From the NCBI GenBank assembly GCA_902618335.1, contig CACNAI010000004.1, forward strand, positions 1 to 59,186: DNA of 59,186 bases, read 5' to 3'. Source of the DNA: an uncultured Prochlorococcus sp. (GTDB lineage: Bacteria > Cyanobacteriota > Cyanobacteriia > PCC-6307 > Cyanobiaceae). Shown here one piece after another: positions 9,598-17,558 of the stretch. Under the pieces are notes generated by a model. That model worked only from the letters and a program-made list of their open reading frames with translations. It was not told the origin of the DNA and made no database searches. Numbering within the stretch: position 1 is the stretch's first letter; each line of letters opens with the position of its first letter. The position numbers and the translations under genes were made by a program.

Positions 9598-9880
9598 ATG
9601 ATTGTTCGAGCTTTCATAATAAATCAATTGTCTGAAAGGAGAAAGAGATTGCATGATTTATTGTTAACTCTAATTAATAAAGATAGTGAGTTTGAGTTTA
9701 TTGAAGAAGATTCTAGCGACTTAACATCTAGCTATTCTGAAAAAGACACTTTGAATTTATCTCGAGTTATAGAAAAAAAATCGTAAAATAATCAAAAGAT
9801 ATCAAGCTATTGTAAGAACAGCTGTAACTCTAGATGCCCTGATGGATTCTGAAAATGAAGAAAATTACAAAATCAAATAA
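9598..9880 (+). pseudogene. Small conserved-looking protein, 93 aa, frameshifted
   Basis: An ATG at 9598 opens a frame beginning MIVRAFIINQLSERRKRLHDLL, which stops at 9786 just after a run of eight A (9773-9780). Removing one A continues the protein as NRKIIKRYQAIVRTAVTLDALMDSENEE and ends at a TAA at 9878-9880, giving 93 residues. The restored C-terminal part is protein-like, with a helix-rich pattern. I do not recognise the family. Its end overlaps the next gene by 26 bases. Like the other breaks in this window, the change equals one extra base in a homopolymer. Confidence 0.6.
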
Positions 9881-10355
9881 AAATATATTTTTTAAAAGAA
9901 TATTACCTTTACTTTTACTACTATCCTTTATTTTTAACCCATTAAAAGTATTTGCGGAAGTTGCAGAAACAGAAATAAATGGGGAATTAATAAATGCTAG
10001 CAGTGAGTTTTTAAGGGACTTAGACTTTGAAACTTGGCAATTAGTGGCTTATAAATCACCTCTTTTTGAAGATAAGTTGATCTTGAGGGTAATAGGTTAT
10101 CCAGGAAATCTTAGGATTGATCATCCTACTGACTTAAGGGTTGAATCAGGGAGAAAACAGTGGCTTTTAGATGATAAAACATTACTTAATGTGGAATTAG
10201 CGAATGATGGAAGACAAGCTGCTGCAGAATTTGATCTTAATGAACTTATACAAAATATTGATAAAAATAGACCATTGCGATTATCTTTACCAGGTGTTTT
10301 TTCGGAGTTACCTGTACCGCCTTTTCTGGTTAAAGAATGGAGAACACTTAGTTGA
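9855..10355 (+). CDS. DUF3122-like exported protein
   Basis: The 166-residue product has a clear signal peptide: a lysine-rich start, a leucine-rich core (LPLLLLLSFIF), and a likely cleavage site after VFA near residue 35. The mature part (ETWQLVAYKSP, LILRVIGYPGNLRIDHP) resembles the small cyanobacterial DUF3122 family, whose function is unknown. It is probably periplasmic or thylakoid-lumenal. It overlaps the end of the preceding small gene by 26 bases and lies 15 bases upstream of ribD, suggesting co-transcription. The family assignment is from memory of the pattern and should be checked. Confidence 0.65.
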   Translation: MKKITKSNKNIFFKRILPLLLLLSFIFNPLKVFAEVAETEINGELINASSEFLRDLDFETWQLVAYKSPLFEDKLILRVIGYPGNLRIDHPTDLRVESGRKQWLLDDKTLLNVELANDGRQAAAEFDLNELIQNIDKNRPLRLSLPGVFSELPVPPFLVKEWRTLS

Positions 10356-10370
10356 TAATTAATAGAGGAG

Positions 10371-11465
10371 ATGTTTGAAAAAAATATAAGCCATTTAAAA
10401 TGGATGAAAAGAGCAATTTTTTTGGCTTCTTTAGGCAAAAATACAACGAGTCCTAACCCTAGAGTGGGAGCAGTGATAATTGATAAGAATGGAAAGCTTA
10501 TTGCGGAAGGATTTCATTACAAGGCTGGTATGCCCCATGCTGAAGCAATGGCTTTTAATAATTTAAAAAAAGATGCTAGAGGTGGTTCAATTTATGTAAA
10601 TCTTGAACCTTGCTGTCATCAGGGTAGAACACCTCCATGTGTTGATAGAGTTATATCCTCTGGGATAAAAAAGGCCTATATATCTATTGAAGATCCTGAT
10701 GTAAGAGTTGCTGGTAAAGGTATTAAGCTGCTAAAAGAAGCTGGAATACAAGTTCACTTAGGATTATGTAAAAAGGAATCCTTAGATTTAAATAAGGCTT
10801 TCATTCATAAGAATATTACTAAAAAGGCATTTGGTGTTTTTAAATGGGCAATGAGTATTGATGGAAGAATAGCTTTAAAAAACGGAAAAAGTAAATGGAT
10901 TACTAACGAAGAATCAAGGGCATTAGTGCACTCTTTTAGGGCAGAATTTGATGCAATCATCATTGGTGGAAACACATTAAGAAGAGATAATCCCCTCTTG
11001 ACTACTAGAGGTTTAAAAAATCCTGAGCCTTTGCGAGTTGTTTTTACAAAAAGTTTAGACCTGCCAACAAATTCTAATCTTTGGGATTGTAATAAGGCAA
11101 AGACTTTAGTTATTTATGATTCTTCAACAGCAAATGAAAATTACCTCACTAGGATTCCAAAGTCTGTTCAAGTTGAAAAGGTGTCATCAGATAATCCAGA
11201 GTTAATTTCAAAAATACTTGCTAAAAGGGGATGTAATAAAGTTTTGTGGGAATGTGGTCCTCGGTTGGCTACTGCAGCTATTAAATCTAATTGCATTCAG
11301 GAAATTATAACTTTTATTGCTCCAAAAATTTTAGGTGGAGAAAATAGTATGAATCCCCTTGGGGATTTTGAATTTGGAGAAATGCAAGAAATTATTAAAT
11401 TAAGCGAAGCTCAGCTTAGTTTGATTGGGGATGATATATGCGTTAAGAGTTCATTCAAAAATTAA
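10371..11465 (+). CDS. ribD: Bifunctional riboflavin deaminase/reductase
   Basis: RibD deaminates the first riboflavin pathway intermediate and then reduces its ribose. The 364-residue protein has an N-terminal cytidine-deaminase-like zinc domain with PHAEAMAF and EPCCHQGRTPPC, and a C-terminal reductase domain with VFKWAMSIDGRIAL and IIGGNTLRRDNPLLTTR. A good ribosome binding site (AGAGGAG) precedes the ATG at 10371. The length is typical. With ribF in the same window, two steps of flavin synthesis are present, but they are not in one operon. Confidence 0.95.
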   Translation: MFEKNISHLKWMKRAIFLASLGKNTTSPNPRVGAVIIDKNGKLIAEGFHYKAGMPHAEAMAFNNLKKDARGGSIYVNLEPCCHQGRTPPCVDRVISSGIKKAYISIEDPDVRVAGKGIKLLKEAGIQVHLGLCKKESLDLNKAFIHKNITKKAFGVFKWAMSIDGRIALKNGKSKWITNEESRALVHSFRAEFDAIIIGGNTLRRDNPLLTTRGLKNPEPLRVVFTKSLDLPTNSNLWDCNKAKTLVIYDSSTANENYLTRIPKSVQVEKVSSDNPELISKILAKRGCNKVLWECGPRLATAAIKSNCIQEIITFIAPKILGGENSMNPLGDFEFGEMQEIIKLSEAQLSLIGDDICVKSSFKN

Positions 11466-11483
11466 TTTTTGAGGTGTTTTATA

Positions 11484-11512
11484 TGGGTTAAAGTACCGTA
11501 CGGTTCTTACCC
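11484..11512. promoter_or_regulatory. Imperfect dyad with perfect ACCGTACGGT core upstream of ftsH
   Basis: The core ACCGTACGGT at 11495-11504 is a perfect 10-base palindrome. It sits inside a wider imperfect dyad flanked by GGGT on the left and ACCC on the right. It lies about 50 bases upstream of the ftsH -10 box and is unusually GC-rich for this DNA. It is followed by a run of A rather than T, so it does not fit a terminator for the ribD side. A protein-binding operator for ftsH is a reasonable guess. Confidence 0.35.
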
Positions 11513-11552
11513 AAAAAAAAACAATGCAGATACGGAAACTGTTGGTTTAGTT

Positions 11553-11558
11553 TATAAT
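11553..11558 (+). promoter_or_regulatory. Predicted -10 box of ftsH
   Basis: A perfect TATAAT lies 22 bases upstream of the ftsH ATG at 11581, which would give a short leader of about 15 bases. No convincing -35 hexamer is visible at the usual spacing, so an activator or extended contacts may be needed. Confidence 0.5.
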
Positions 11559-11580
11559 AAGTTCAAATTTGTCCACAATT

Positions 11581-13443
11581 ATGCCAATAAGACAAGACGA
11601 TAATCAACCTAATAGAAGATTTGGAATTGTAAATATCATTTTGATAGGAGTTGGAGCACTACTCTTATTTAGTAGCCTTTTCCCTAATCAAAATATGCAA
11701 ATACCTAGGGTTCCTTACTCCTTATTTATTGATCAAGTTAATGATGGAGAGGTAAAGAGAGCATATATTACCCAAGAACAAATCAGATATGAGTTAAATG
11801 GTGCTGAAGAGGGCGCCCCCTCAGTGTTAGCAACGACACCGATTTTCGATATGGATCTGCCTCAAAGGTTAGAAAGTAAAGGCGTGGAATTCGCTGCTGC
11901 TCCTCCAAAGAAACCTAATTTCTTCTCAACTATATTGAGCTGGGTTGTTCCTCCTTTGATTTTTATCCTTGTCTTACAATTTTTCGCTAGAAGAAGTATG
12001 GGAGGCGGAGGTGCTCAAGGTGCTCTAAGTTTTACTAAAAGTAAAGCTAAAGTTTATGTACCAGATGATGAATCAAAAGTAACATTCGCAGATGTAGCAG
12101 GAGTTGATGAAGCTAAGGACGAATTAACAGAAATAGTTGATTTTTTAAAAAAACCCGAAAGATATACTGATATTGGAGCGCGAATACCTAAAGGTGTACT
12201 TCTTGTAGGACCACCAGGAACAGGAAAAACTCTTCTTTCAAAAGCTGTGGCTGGTGAAGCAGAAGTCCCTTTCTTCATTATTTCAGGTTCTGAATTTGTA
12301 GAGCTTTTTGTTGGTGCTGGAGCAGCAAGAGTACGAGATTTATTTGAACAGGCGAAGAAAAAAGCTCCTTGTATAATATTTATTGATGAATTAGACGCGA
12401 TAGGCAAGAGTCGTTCAGGATCTATGGGTGTAGTCGGCGGGAATGATGAAAGAGAACAAACTTTAAATCAGCTCCTTACAGAAATGGATGGTTTTGCCTC
12501 TGCCGACAAGCCTGTAATTGTCCTTGCAGCTACTAATCAACCAGAAGTGCTTGATGCTGCTTTACTAAGACCCGGCAGATTCGATAGACAAGTTTTAGTT
12601 GACAGACCAGATCTCTCTGGAAGAAAAACAATTTTAGAAATCTATACAAAAAAAGTTAAGCTTGCTGAGACAATTGATCTCGATTCTATTGCCCAGGCTA
12701 CTAGTGGATTCGCTGGGGCTGATTTAGCCAACATGGTAAATGAAGCTGCCTTATTAGCAGCCAGAGCTAAAAGAAAAAGTGTAGAACAACAAGATTTGAG
12801 TGAAGCTATTGAGAGAGTTGTTGCCGGTCTTGAGAAAAAAAGTAGAGTTCTTCAGGATGATGAGAAGAAAGTTGTTGCTTATCACGAAGTGGGACATGCA
12901 ATTGTTGGACATCTAATGCCTGGAGGTTCAAAAGTGGCTAAAATTTCAATAGTACCAAGAGGGATGAGTGCACTAGGGTATACCCTTCAACTTCCAACAG
13001 AAGAGCGGTTTCTCAATTCAAAAGAAGAATTGAAAGGCCAAATAGCTACACTACTTGGAGGGAGATCAGCTGAAGAGGTAGTCTTTGGAAAGATAACAAC
13101 TGGTGCTTCCAATGATTTGCAAAGAGCCACAGATATTGCCGAACAGATGGTAGGTACTTTTGGTATGAGTGAAATCCTTGGTCCATTAGCTTATGATAAG
13201 CAGGGTGGAGGACAATTCTTGGGCAATGGTAATAACCCTAGAAGATCAGTTAGTGATGCGACTGCTCAAGCTATAGATAAAGAAGTTAGAGATTTAGTAG
13301 ACGATGCTCATGAGACGGCTTTAAATATATTAAGAAACAATTTGCCTCTACTTGAATCTATATCTCAAAAAATACTCCAGGAGGAAGTTATTGAGGGTGA
13401 AGAATTAAAATCTTTACTGGAAGAAAGTAAAATGCCTGCTTAG
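11581..13443 (+). CDS. ftsH: ATP-dependent zinc metalloprotease FtsH
   Basis: FtsH is a membrane-anchored AAA+ protease; cyanobacterial members remove damaged photosystem II D1 protein and other membrane proteins. The roughly 620-residue product has two N-terminal membrane segments (about residues 15-35 and 115-135), Walker A GPPGTGKT near residue 210, Walker [12 protein letters not shown], the second region of homology [10 protein letters not shown], and the zinc site HEVGH near residue 435. The ATG at 11581 is preferred over an in-frame TTG at 11569 because of the -10 box spacing. All catalytic residues seen are intact. Confidence 0.97.
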   Translation: MPIRQDDNQPNRRFGIVNIILIGVGALLLFSSLFPNQNMQIPRVPYSLFIDQVNDGEVKRAYITQEQIRYELNGAEEGAPSVLATTPIFDMDLPQRLESKGVEFAAAPPKKPNFFSTILSWVVPPLIFILVLQFFARRSMGGGGAQGALSFTKSKAKVYVPDDESKVTFADVAGVDEAKDELTEIVDFLKKPERYTDIGARIPKGVLLVGPPGTGKTLLSKAVAGEAEVPFFIISGSEFVELFVGAGAARVRDLFEQAKKKAPCIIFIDELDAIGKSRSGSMGVVGGNDEREQTLNQLLTEMDGFASADKPVIVLAATNQPEVLDAALLRPGRFDRQVLVDRPDLSGRKTILEIYTKKVKLAETIDLDSIAQATSGFAGADLANMVNEAALLAARAKRKSVEQQDLSEAIERVVAGLEKKSRVLQDDEKKVVAYHEVGHAIVGHLMPGGSKVAKISIVPRGMSALGYTLQLPTEERFLNSKEELKGQIATLLGGRSAEEVVFGKITTGASNDLQRATDIAEQMVGTFGMSEILGPLAYDKQGGGQFLGNGNNPRRSVSDATAQAIDKEVRDLVDDAHETALNILRNNLPLLESISQKILQEEVIEGEELKSLLEESKMPA

Positions 13444-13475
13444 GTATAAAATTTATAATTTAATAAAGATATTTT

Positions 13476-14402
13476 ATGATACACCCTGAAAAGCTTGCTA
13501 ATAAAGATTTTTTGTCAAGTTGTGATCTTTCAGTTGATGAAGTTACTCATATTTTGGAATTAGCAGAAAATTTAAAAAAAAAAGAATTATCTCTTAACCT
13601 CAAGAATAAAGTTTTAGGTCTTATTTTTGACAAATCATCGACTCGCACCAGGGTTAGTTTTCAAGTGGCGATGGCAAGACTTGGTGGAACAACAATTGAT
13701 TTAAATCCTTCCACTTCTCAAATAGGCAGAGGAGAGCCAATCAAAGACACTGCAAGAGTTTTAAGTAGATATTGTGATGCAATGGCAATAAGAACCTTTA
13801 ATCAATCAGATTTAGAAGAGTATGCACAATGGTCTTCAAAACCTGTAATTAACGCTCTTACTGATTTAGAACACCCTTGTCAGGCGCTGGCAGATTTCTT
13901 GACGATAAAAGAGGAGTTTTGCAATTTTGAGAATTTGATTTTGACTTTTGTGGGTGATGGTAATAATGTTGCCAATTCTCTGATTATATGTGGTGCTTTA
14001 TTAGGTGTTGAAGTGAGAATAGCTACACCAAAAGGTTACGAACCAAATCACGATGTAATTAAAAAAGCGCGCGAAATATCTAAGTTCAAGGATTCGTTGA
14101 AACTTTTCAATGATCCTTATCTTGCTTCTTCAGGAGCTAATGTCCTCTATACAGATGTTTGGTCTTCTATGGGTGAAGAAAATCAAAAAGAAGAAAAAGA
14201 TAAAGATTTTTATGGTTTTACCATAGATAACGATCTTTTAAAACAAGCAGATAAAAATGCAATAATTCTTCACTGCCTCCCGGCATATAGAGGTAAAGAA
14301 ATAACAGATGAAATAATGGAAGGTCAACATAGTAGAATTTTTGATCAAGCTGAAAACAGGATGCATATACAACAAGCATTGCTAGCTTGCTTACTTTCTT
14401 AG
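13476..14402 (+). CDS. argF: Ornithine carbamoyltransferase
   Basis: ArgF makes citrulline from ornithine and carbamoyl phosphate in arginine synthesis. The 308-residue protein has the carbamoyl-phosphate motif SSTRTR, HPCQALAD, and the ornithine-side motif HCLPAYRGKEI. The length is usual. The gene contains a run of ten A early in the frame without losing its frame, which is relevant to the frameshifts seen elsewhere in this window. It begins 32 bases after ftsH, so read-through is possible. Confidence 0.97.
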   Translation: MIHPEKLANKDFLSSCDLSVDEVTHILELAENLKKKELSLNLKNKVLGLIFDKSSTRTRVSFQVAMARLGGTTIDLNPSTSQIGRGEPIKDTARVLSRYCDAMAIRTFNQSDLEEYAQWSSKPVINALTDLEHPCQALADFLTIKEEFCNFENLILTFVGDGNNVANSLIICGALLGVEVRIATPKGYEPNHDVIKKAREISKFKDSLKLFNDPYLASSGANVLYTDVWSSMGEENQKEEKDKDFYGFTIDNDLLKQADKNAIILHCLPAYRGKEITDEIMEGQHSRIFDQAENRMHIQQALLACLLS

Positions 14403-14428
14403 TTCTCTTGCCTATTTGGCGTAAAAGA

Positions 14429-14442
14429 GGTACAAATGTATT
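14429..14442. promoter_or_regulatory. Probable LexA (SOS) box upstream of lexA
   Basis: GGTACAAATGTATT matches the cyanobacterial LexA-box consensus RGTACNNNDGTWCB (as I recall it) at all positions but one, where T replaces the final conserved C. It lies 18 bases upstream of the lexA start, a position that would allow autorepression. Confidence 0.6.
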
Positions 14443-14460
14443 AGTTAGTATATTGTCTTA

Positions 14461-15075
14461 ATGGCCAGACTGATTGAAGATCTTACTGAAGCTCAGAATG
14501 AGCTATATGAATGGGTTAAAAATTATATGAGAGATTGTAAACATAGTCCCTCTATTAGACAAATGATGTTAGCAATGGGTTTAAAATCACCCGCCCCTAT
14601 TCAAAGTAGATTAAAGCATCTTCAAGAAAAAGGTTATATTTCTTGGCAAGAAGGAAAGGCCAGGACTCTTCAAATAGTAGATGAAATTTTTGATGGAATA
14701 CCAGTAATGGGATCAATAGCTGCAGGCGGATTAATTGAAACTTATAACGACGTTAATGAAACATTGGATATGTCACTTATTTTGCAACAGAAAGATATTT
14801 TTGCACTAACAGTCAATGGAGATTCTATGATTGATGCATGCATCGCAGATGGAGATATGGTTCTTATGAAGCCAATTAAAGATGCACATTCTCTGAAAAA
14901 TGGGACTATAGTTAGTGCTCTTGTTCCAGGATTGGGTACTACATTAAAGTATTTCTTTAAAAAAGGGAATAAAATTTTTCTGGAGGCAGCTAACCCTGAA
15001 TATAAAGCTATTGAACTTGATATAAATCAAGTGGTTATTCAAGGTATGCTTATGGCAGTCTGGAGAAAAATATAA
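14461..15075 (+). CDS. lexA: LexA-family SOS repressor
   Basis: LexA represses DNA-damage genes and cleaves itself when RecA is activated. The 204-residue protein has an N-terminal winged helix with SPSIRQMMLAMGLKSPAPIQ (residues about 29-48) and a C-terminal S24-type protease domain. The cleavage site is Ala88-Gly89, and the catalytic pair is Ser122 (NGDSM) and Lys163 (TTLKYF). All three elements are present, so self-cleavage is expected, unlike some cyanobacterial LexA proteins that lost it. A TATATT at 14449-14454 would place the transcript start close to the ATG, suggesting a very short leader. Confidence 0.95.
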   Translation: MARLIEDLTEAQNELYEWVKNYMRDCKHSPSIRQMMLAMGLKSPAPIQSRLKHLQEKGYISWQEGKARTLQIVDEIFDGIPVMGSIAAGGLIETYNDVNETLDMSLILQQKDIFALTVNGDSMIDACIADGDMVLMKPIKDAHSLKNGTIVSALVPGLGTTLKYFFKKGNKIFLEAANPEYKAIELDINQVVIQGMLMAVWRKI

Positions 15076-15159
15076 ACTATCTATATGAATTGTAGAATAC
15101 TAAGAATAAATTAAAAAAATACTATCTTTGTTAAGATTAACTAGCTATGAAAAAGACTA

Positions 15160-15927
15160 TTGAATCCAAAAAGGAGTAAAAAAACTTTTATTATTGATAT
15201 TGGCTCTCATAAAATGGAAGAATTGAATCTATTTTTCCATCCAACATTATGGCAAGCTTACAGACTGTTTAAATGGAGTATTAAAGAATCAATTAGATCA
15301 TTTCTTAAGAAAGATATTTCCAGACTTAAAAGATGTTTTGAAACTAATTTTTTATTTTATAAAAAAAGAGCTAATCCATCAAAAAAAAGGATAAAAATAA
15401 TTTCAGTAGAGCCTAATTATAAAGTTTGCTTTAATAATTTAAAGTTCTGGAATAATTTTAAATTTTTTACATATTACCCTTTAGCAATCCTTGGGCATGA
15501 TATGAAAAAGAGTTTAGAATTAATTGATTTGAGAATGTATGAAGATTCGATTTCTTCAAGTTTATACCTTAAAAAAGGTATTAAATTAGTATCTAGAAGT
15601 AGTTGTTTGGGTATAAATTTTGATTTATTTTTAGATATGTTAATTGAAAAACACAATATAAATAGTTCTGACTCGATTGTTTTAAGAGTTAATTGTGAAG
15701 GTTCAGAAATGGCAATTGTGAATTCCATTATTTCAAAAAAAATCAATATTTCAATGATTATTGGATCTTTATCTGATGTAAAAAAAATTCACGGAGAAAA
15801 GCTTTACAGTGAAATGCTCCATAATTTACAGGATAACAACATAAAATATATTTATTTATTAGGTTCTAATCCAAAAACATGGATATCTACTTTGTCTGAT
15901 AAAGATTTTTCAAGTTTGATTTATTAA
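15160..15927 (+). CDS. FkbM-like methyltransferase
   Basis: The protein resembles FkbM-type SAM-dependent methyltransferases, which often O-methylate sugars. Visible motifs are FIIDIGSH (degenerate SAM loop), ISVEPN and LRVNCEGSEM, in the family's order. The intact frame can only start at the TTG at 15160. However, an ATG at 15147 (MKKTIESK) would join it if one A is removed from the A-run at 15168-15172, giving 259 residues; this fits the one-extra-base pattern of the window. It is the first gene of the polysaccharide island, directly after lexA. Confidence 0.6.
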   Translation: MNPKRSKKTFIIDIGSHKMEELNLFFHPTLWQAYRLFKWSIKESIRSFLKKDISRLKRCFETNFLFYKKRANPSKKRIKIISVEPNYKVCFNNLKFWNNFKFFTYYPLAILGHDMKKSLELIDLRMYEDSISSSLYLKKGIKLVSRSSCLGINFDLFLDMLIEKHNINSSDSIVLRVNCEGSEMAIVNSIISKKINISMIIGSLSDVKKIHGEKLYSEMLHNLQDNNIKYIYLLGSNPKTWISTLSDKDFSSLIY

Positions 15928-15936
15928 TAGTTTTGC

Positions 15937-15964
15937 AAAAAAAAAAAAAAAAAAAAAAAAAAAA
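15937..15964 (+). repeat. 28-base poly(A) tract abutting a start codon
   Basis: There are 28 consecutive A residues; the last is the first base of the ATG of the following glycosyltransferase gene. There is therefore no ribosome binding site in front of that start. It is by far the longest homopolymer in the window and lies in an intergenic gap between two same-strand genes. Tract length is likely to vary between cells or be uncertain in the assembly. Confidence 0.95.
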
Positions 15965-16995
15965 TGATTAATTTACTGATTTATGGTGGTTACCATCATG
16001 ATTATATTTATACTCATCATCTAGCTAAAGGATTTTCAAACACAAAAGATGTTAAAGCATTTCCCATTTTTTTAGATCAAGGTAAGAAAAAGCTTTTAAG
16101 TAAGTTTAATCATTATTTCCCTCCAGAAAAATTAATTAAAAATTATTTAGTTGAAAATATAAAAAAAAATGGGATAACCCATATCCTAAATTACAATACA
16201 AATCATTTTTCACGTTTTTTGATTAGTTATTTAAAGAAAAATTTTAGTTTAAAAATTTGTGCTTATTATAATGATTCACCTTTCTCCACTCACTTGTCTA
16301 AAAGACTTTATTACAAAACTCAGAAACAAGCTTTTTTGAAATATGACAATTTATTCGTATACAGAAAATCAGATTTTGAGAAGATAACTATTAAATATAA
16401 ATTCCCTAAGCACTTAGTAAATTTAGTACCTCCTTCGTGCCCAGAAAAAAAATTTTTGAAGAATATTCCAATCCAAAAGAGTTTTTCATATGATTTTGCC
16501 TTCATAGGACATTATGAGCCTGATGGGAGATTTAATCTTATATCTGATTTATTATCAAGGGGTTTCAAATGTTTAATTGTTGGCAGAGATTGGCCAGAGG
16601 ATATAGCTTCTAGCATTTCCCCAAATATTTCAAGAATTTCTAATAAACATCTTAAATACAAAGATTATTTGGGTTTGTTATCCGCTTCAAAAGTAAACAT
16701 TGGTCTGGTTTCATCAATAAATAATGATATCTATACAAGAAGATATTTTGAATGTCCTTTTTCTAATTCTTTATTTTTAGCTTATGAATCAGAACTTTAT
16801 AAGAAATTATCTACAAATATGCCGAATATTTTATTTTGTAAAAATAAGATTCCTGCTCTTGATGACTGTATAAGAGCATTGAAAATAGCAAAACTTATGA
16901 ATCATTATCCATCAAATAATCAGAGAGAAAATTTTTATGCTACTAATTCTATTTTTGCTAGGACTAAAATTTTTAATGATTTTTTAAATTTTTAA
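15964..16995 (+). CDS. CgeB-like glycosyltransferase
   Basis: The 343-residue protein matches the pattern of CgeB/DUF3880-type GT-B glycosyltransferases. It has an N-terminal half with AYYNDSPF and VYRKSDFEKI, then a C-terminal half with FAFIGHYEPDGR, IVGRDWPE, LSASKVNIGLVS and YTRRYFECP...FLAYES. It probably transfers a sugar in surface polysaccharide synthesis. The donor and acceptor cannot be read from the sequence. Its start codon sits at the end of a 28-base poly(A) tract, and its stop overlaps the end of the convergent DUF5989 gene by four bases. Confidence 0.7.
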   Translation: MINLLIYGGYHHDYIYTHHLAKGFSNTKDVKAFPIFLDQGKKKLLSKFNHYFPPEKLIKNYLVENIKKNGITHILNYNTNHFSRFLISYLKKNFSLKICAYYNDSPFSTHLSKRLYYKTQKQAFLKYDNLFVYRKSDFEKITIKYKFPKHLVNLVPPSCPEKKFLKNIPIQKSFSYDFAFIGHYEPDGRFNLISDLLSRGFKCLIVGRDWPEDIASSISPNISRISNKHLKYKDYLGLLSASKVNIGLVSSINNDIYTRRYFECPFSNSLFLAYESELYKKLSTNMPNILFCKNKIPALDDCIRALKIAKLMNHYPSNNQRENFYATNSIFARTKIFNDFLNF

Positions 16996-17000
16996 AAAAT
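16979..17000. terminator. AT-only bidirectional hairpin at a convergent junction
   Basis: ATTTTTTAAA (16979-16988) and TTTAAAAAAT (16991-17000) form a perfect 10-base inverted repeat with a 2-base gap, precisely where two convergent genes end. The stem lacks G or C, so it would be thermally weak; its position is the main support. Confidence 0.35.
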
Positions 17001-17153
17001 AGAATAAATAAATGGTGCAATTACTGAGCCTTGAGTAAATACAATTAAGGCTCCCATGATGACAATAGTAATAATTAAAGGTGCTAGCCAGAATTTCTTT
17101 CTAGTTTTTAAGAAATCCCAAATATCTTGAATCAATTCAATAAAAGATGTCAT
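16992..17153 (-). CDS. DUF5989 family (SxtK-like) small membrane protein
   Basis: The 53-residue product starts at an ATG at 17153 and contains one membrane segment (APLIITIVIMGALIVF) between KTRKKFW and a conserved end GSVIAPFIYSIF. This is the hallmark of DUF5989, a tiny family that accompanies NodU/CmcH-type carbamoyltransferases and SxtJ, as in saxitoxin clusters (SxtK). It follows the SxtJ-like gene by four bases. A second copy lies at 32469-32627 in the same gene order. The function is unknown; a membrane anchor or partner for the carbamoyltransferase is an inference. Confidence 0.85.
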   Translation of the reverse strand: MTSFIELIQDIWDFLKTRKKFWLAPLIITIVIMGALIVFTQGSVIAPFIYSIF

Positions 17154-17157
17154 TAAT

Positions 17158-17556
17158 TTAGAAAATTTTGTATAGATTTATCATATGATTTTTTTTAAGC
17201 TCTCTGTATGAGTCATTAAGTTTTGGGGTCTTCCTTTCTCTCAGGGGATCATAATTAAAAAGATTCATAATTAATGATATTGGTATTAGGACAAAAATGA
17301 AAACTAGTCCCAAAATAATATGACTGTTAATAAAACCAAGAAAATTTCCAATTTTCATCCATACTTTGTAAGGATAAAATAGAGTTTTTGGACATAAAGT
17401 TCCAATTAAAACTGATGGTAAAGATATAAATATTGTCCATGTTTTAAAAGTGTGTCCATAAAATAGAGGTATTAACCATCCAATAAATAATGGGAATAAT
17501 ATTCCTATGAGAATTCCAAATTCTCTTAATTGTTTTTTGGTGGGTATTTTTTTCAT
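17158..17556 (-). CDS. SxtJ family membrane protein
   Basis: This 132-residue protein has three to four hydrophobic segments and the family signature KVWMKIGNFLGFINSHIILGLVFIF, of which WMKIGNFLG is the most telling part. SxtJ proteins are of unknown function and are found between a carbamoyltransferase gene and a DUF5989 gene, exactly as here: two bases after the carbamoyltransferase and four bases before DUF5989. The tight spacing suggests the three proteins work together, probably at the inner membrane. The copy at 32627-33007 shares this motif as WIKIGNLLG. Confidence 0.85.
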   Translation of the reverse strand: MKKIPTKKQLREFGILIGILFPLFIGWLIPLFYGHTFKTWTIFISLPSVLIGTLCPKTLFYPYKVWMKIGNFLGFINSHIILGLVFIFVLIPISLIMNLFNYDPLRERKTPKLNDSYRELKKNHMINLYKIF

Positions 17557-17558
17557 AT

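Noticed and set aside
12054-12407. 117-codon minus-strand frame inside ftsH
   Set aside because: It is the antisense shadow of the AAA domain, which is strongly conserved on the plus strand.
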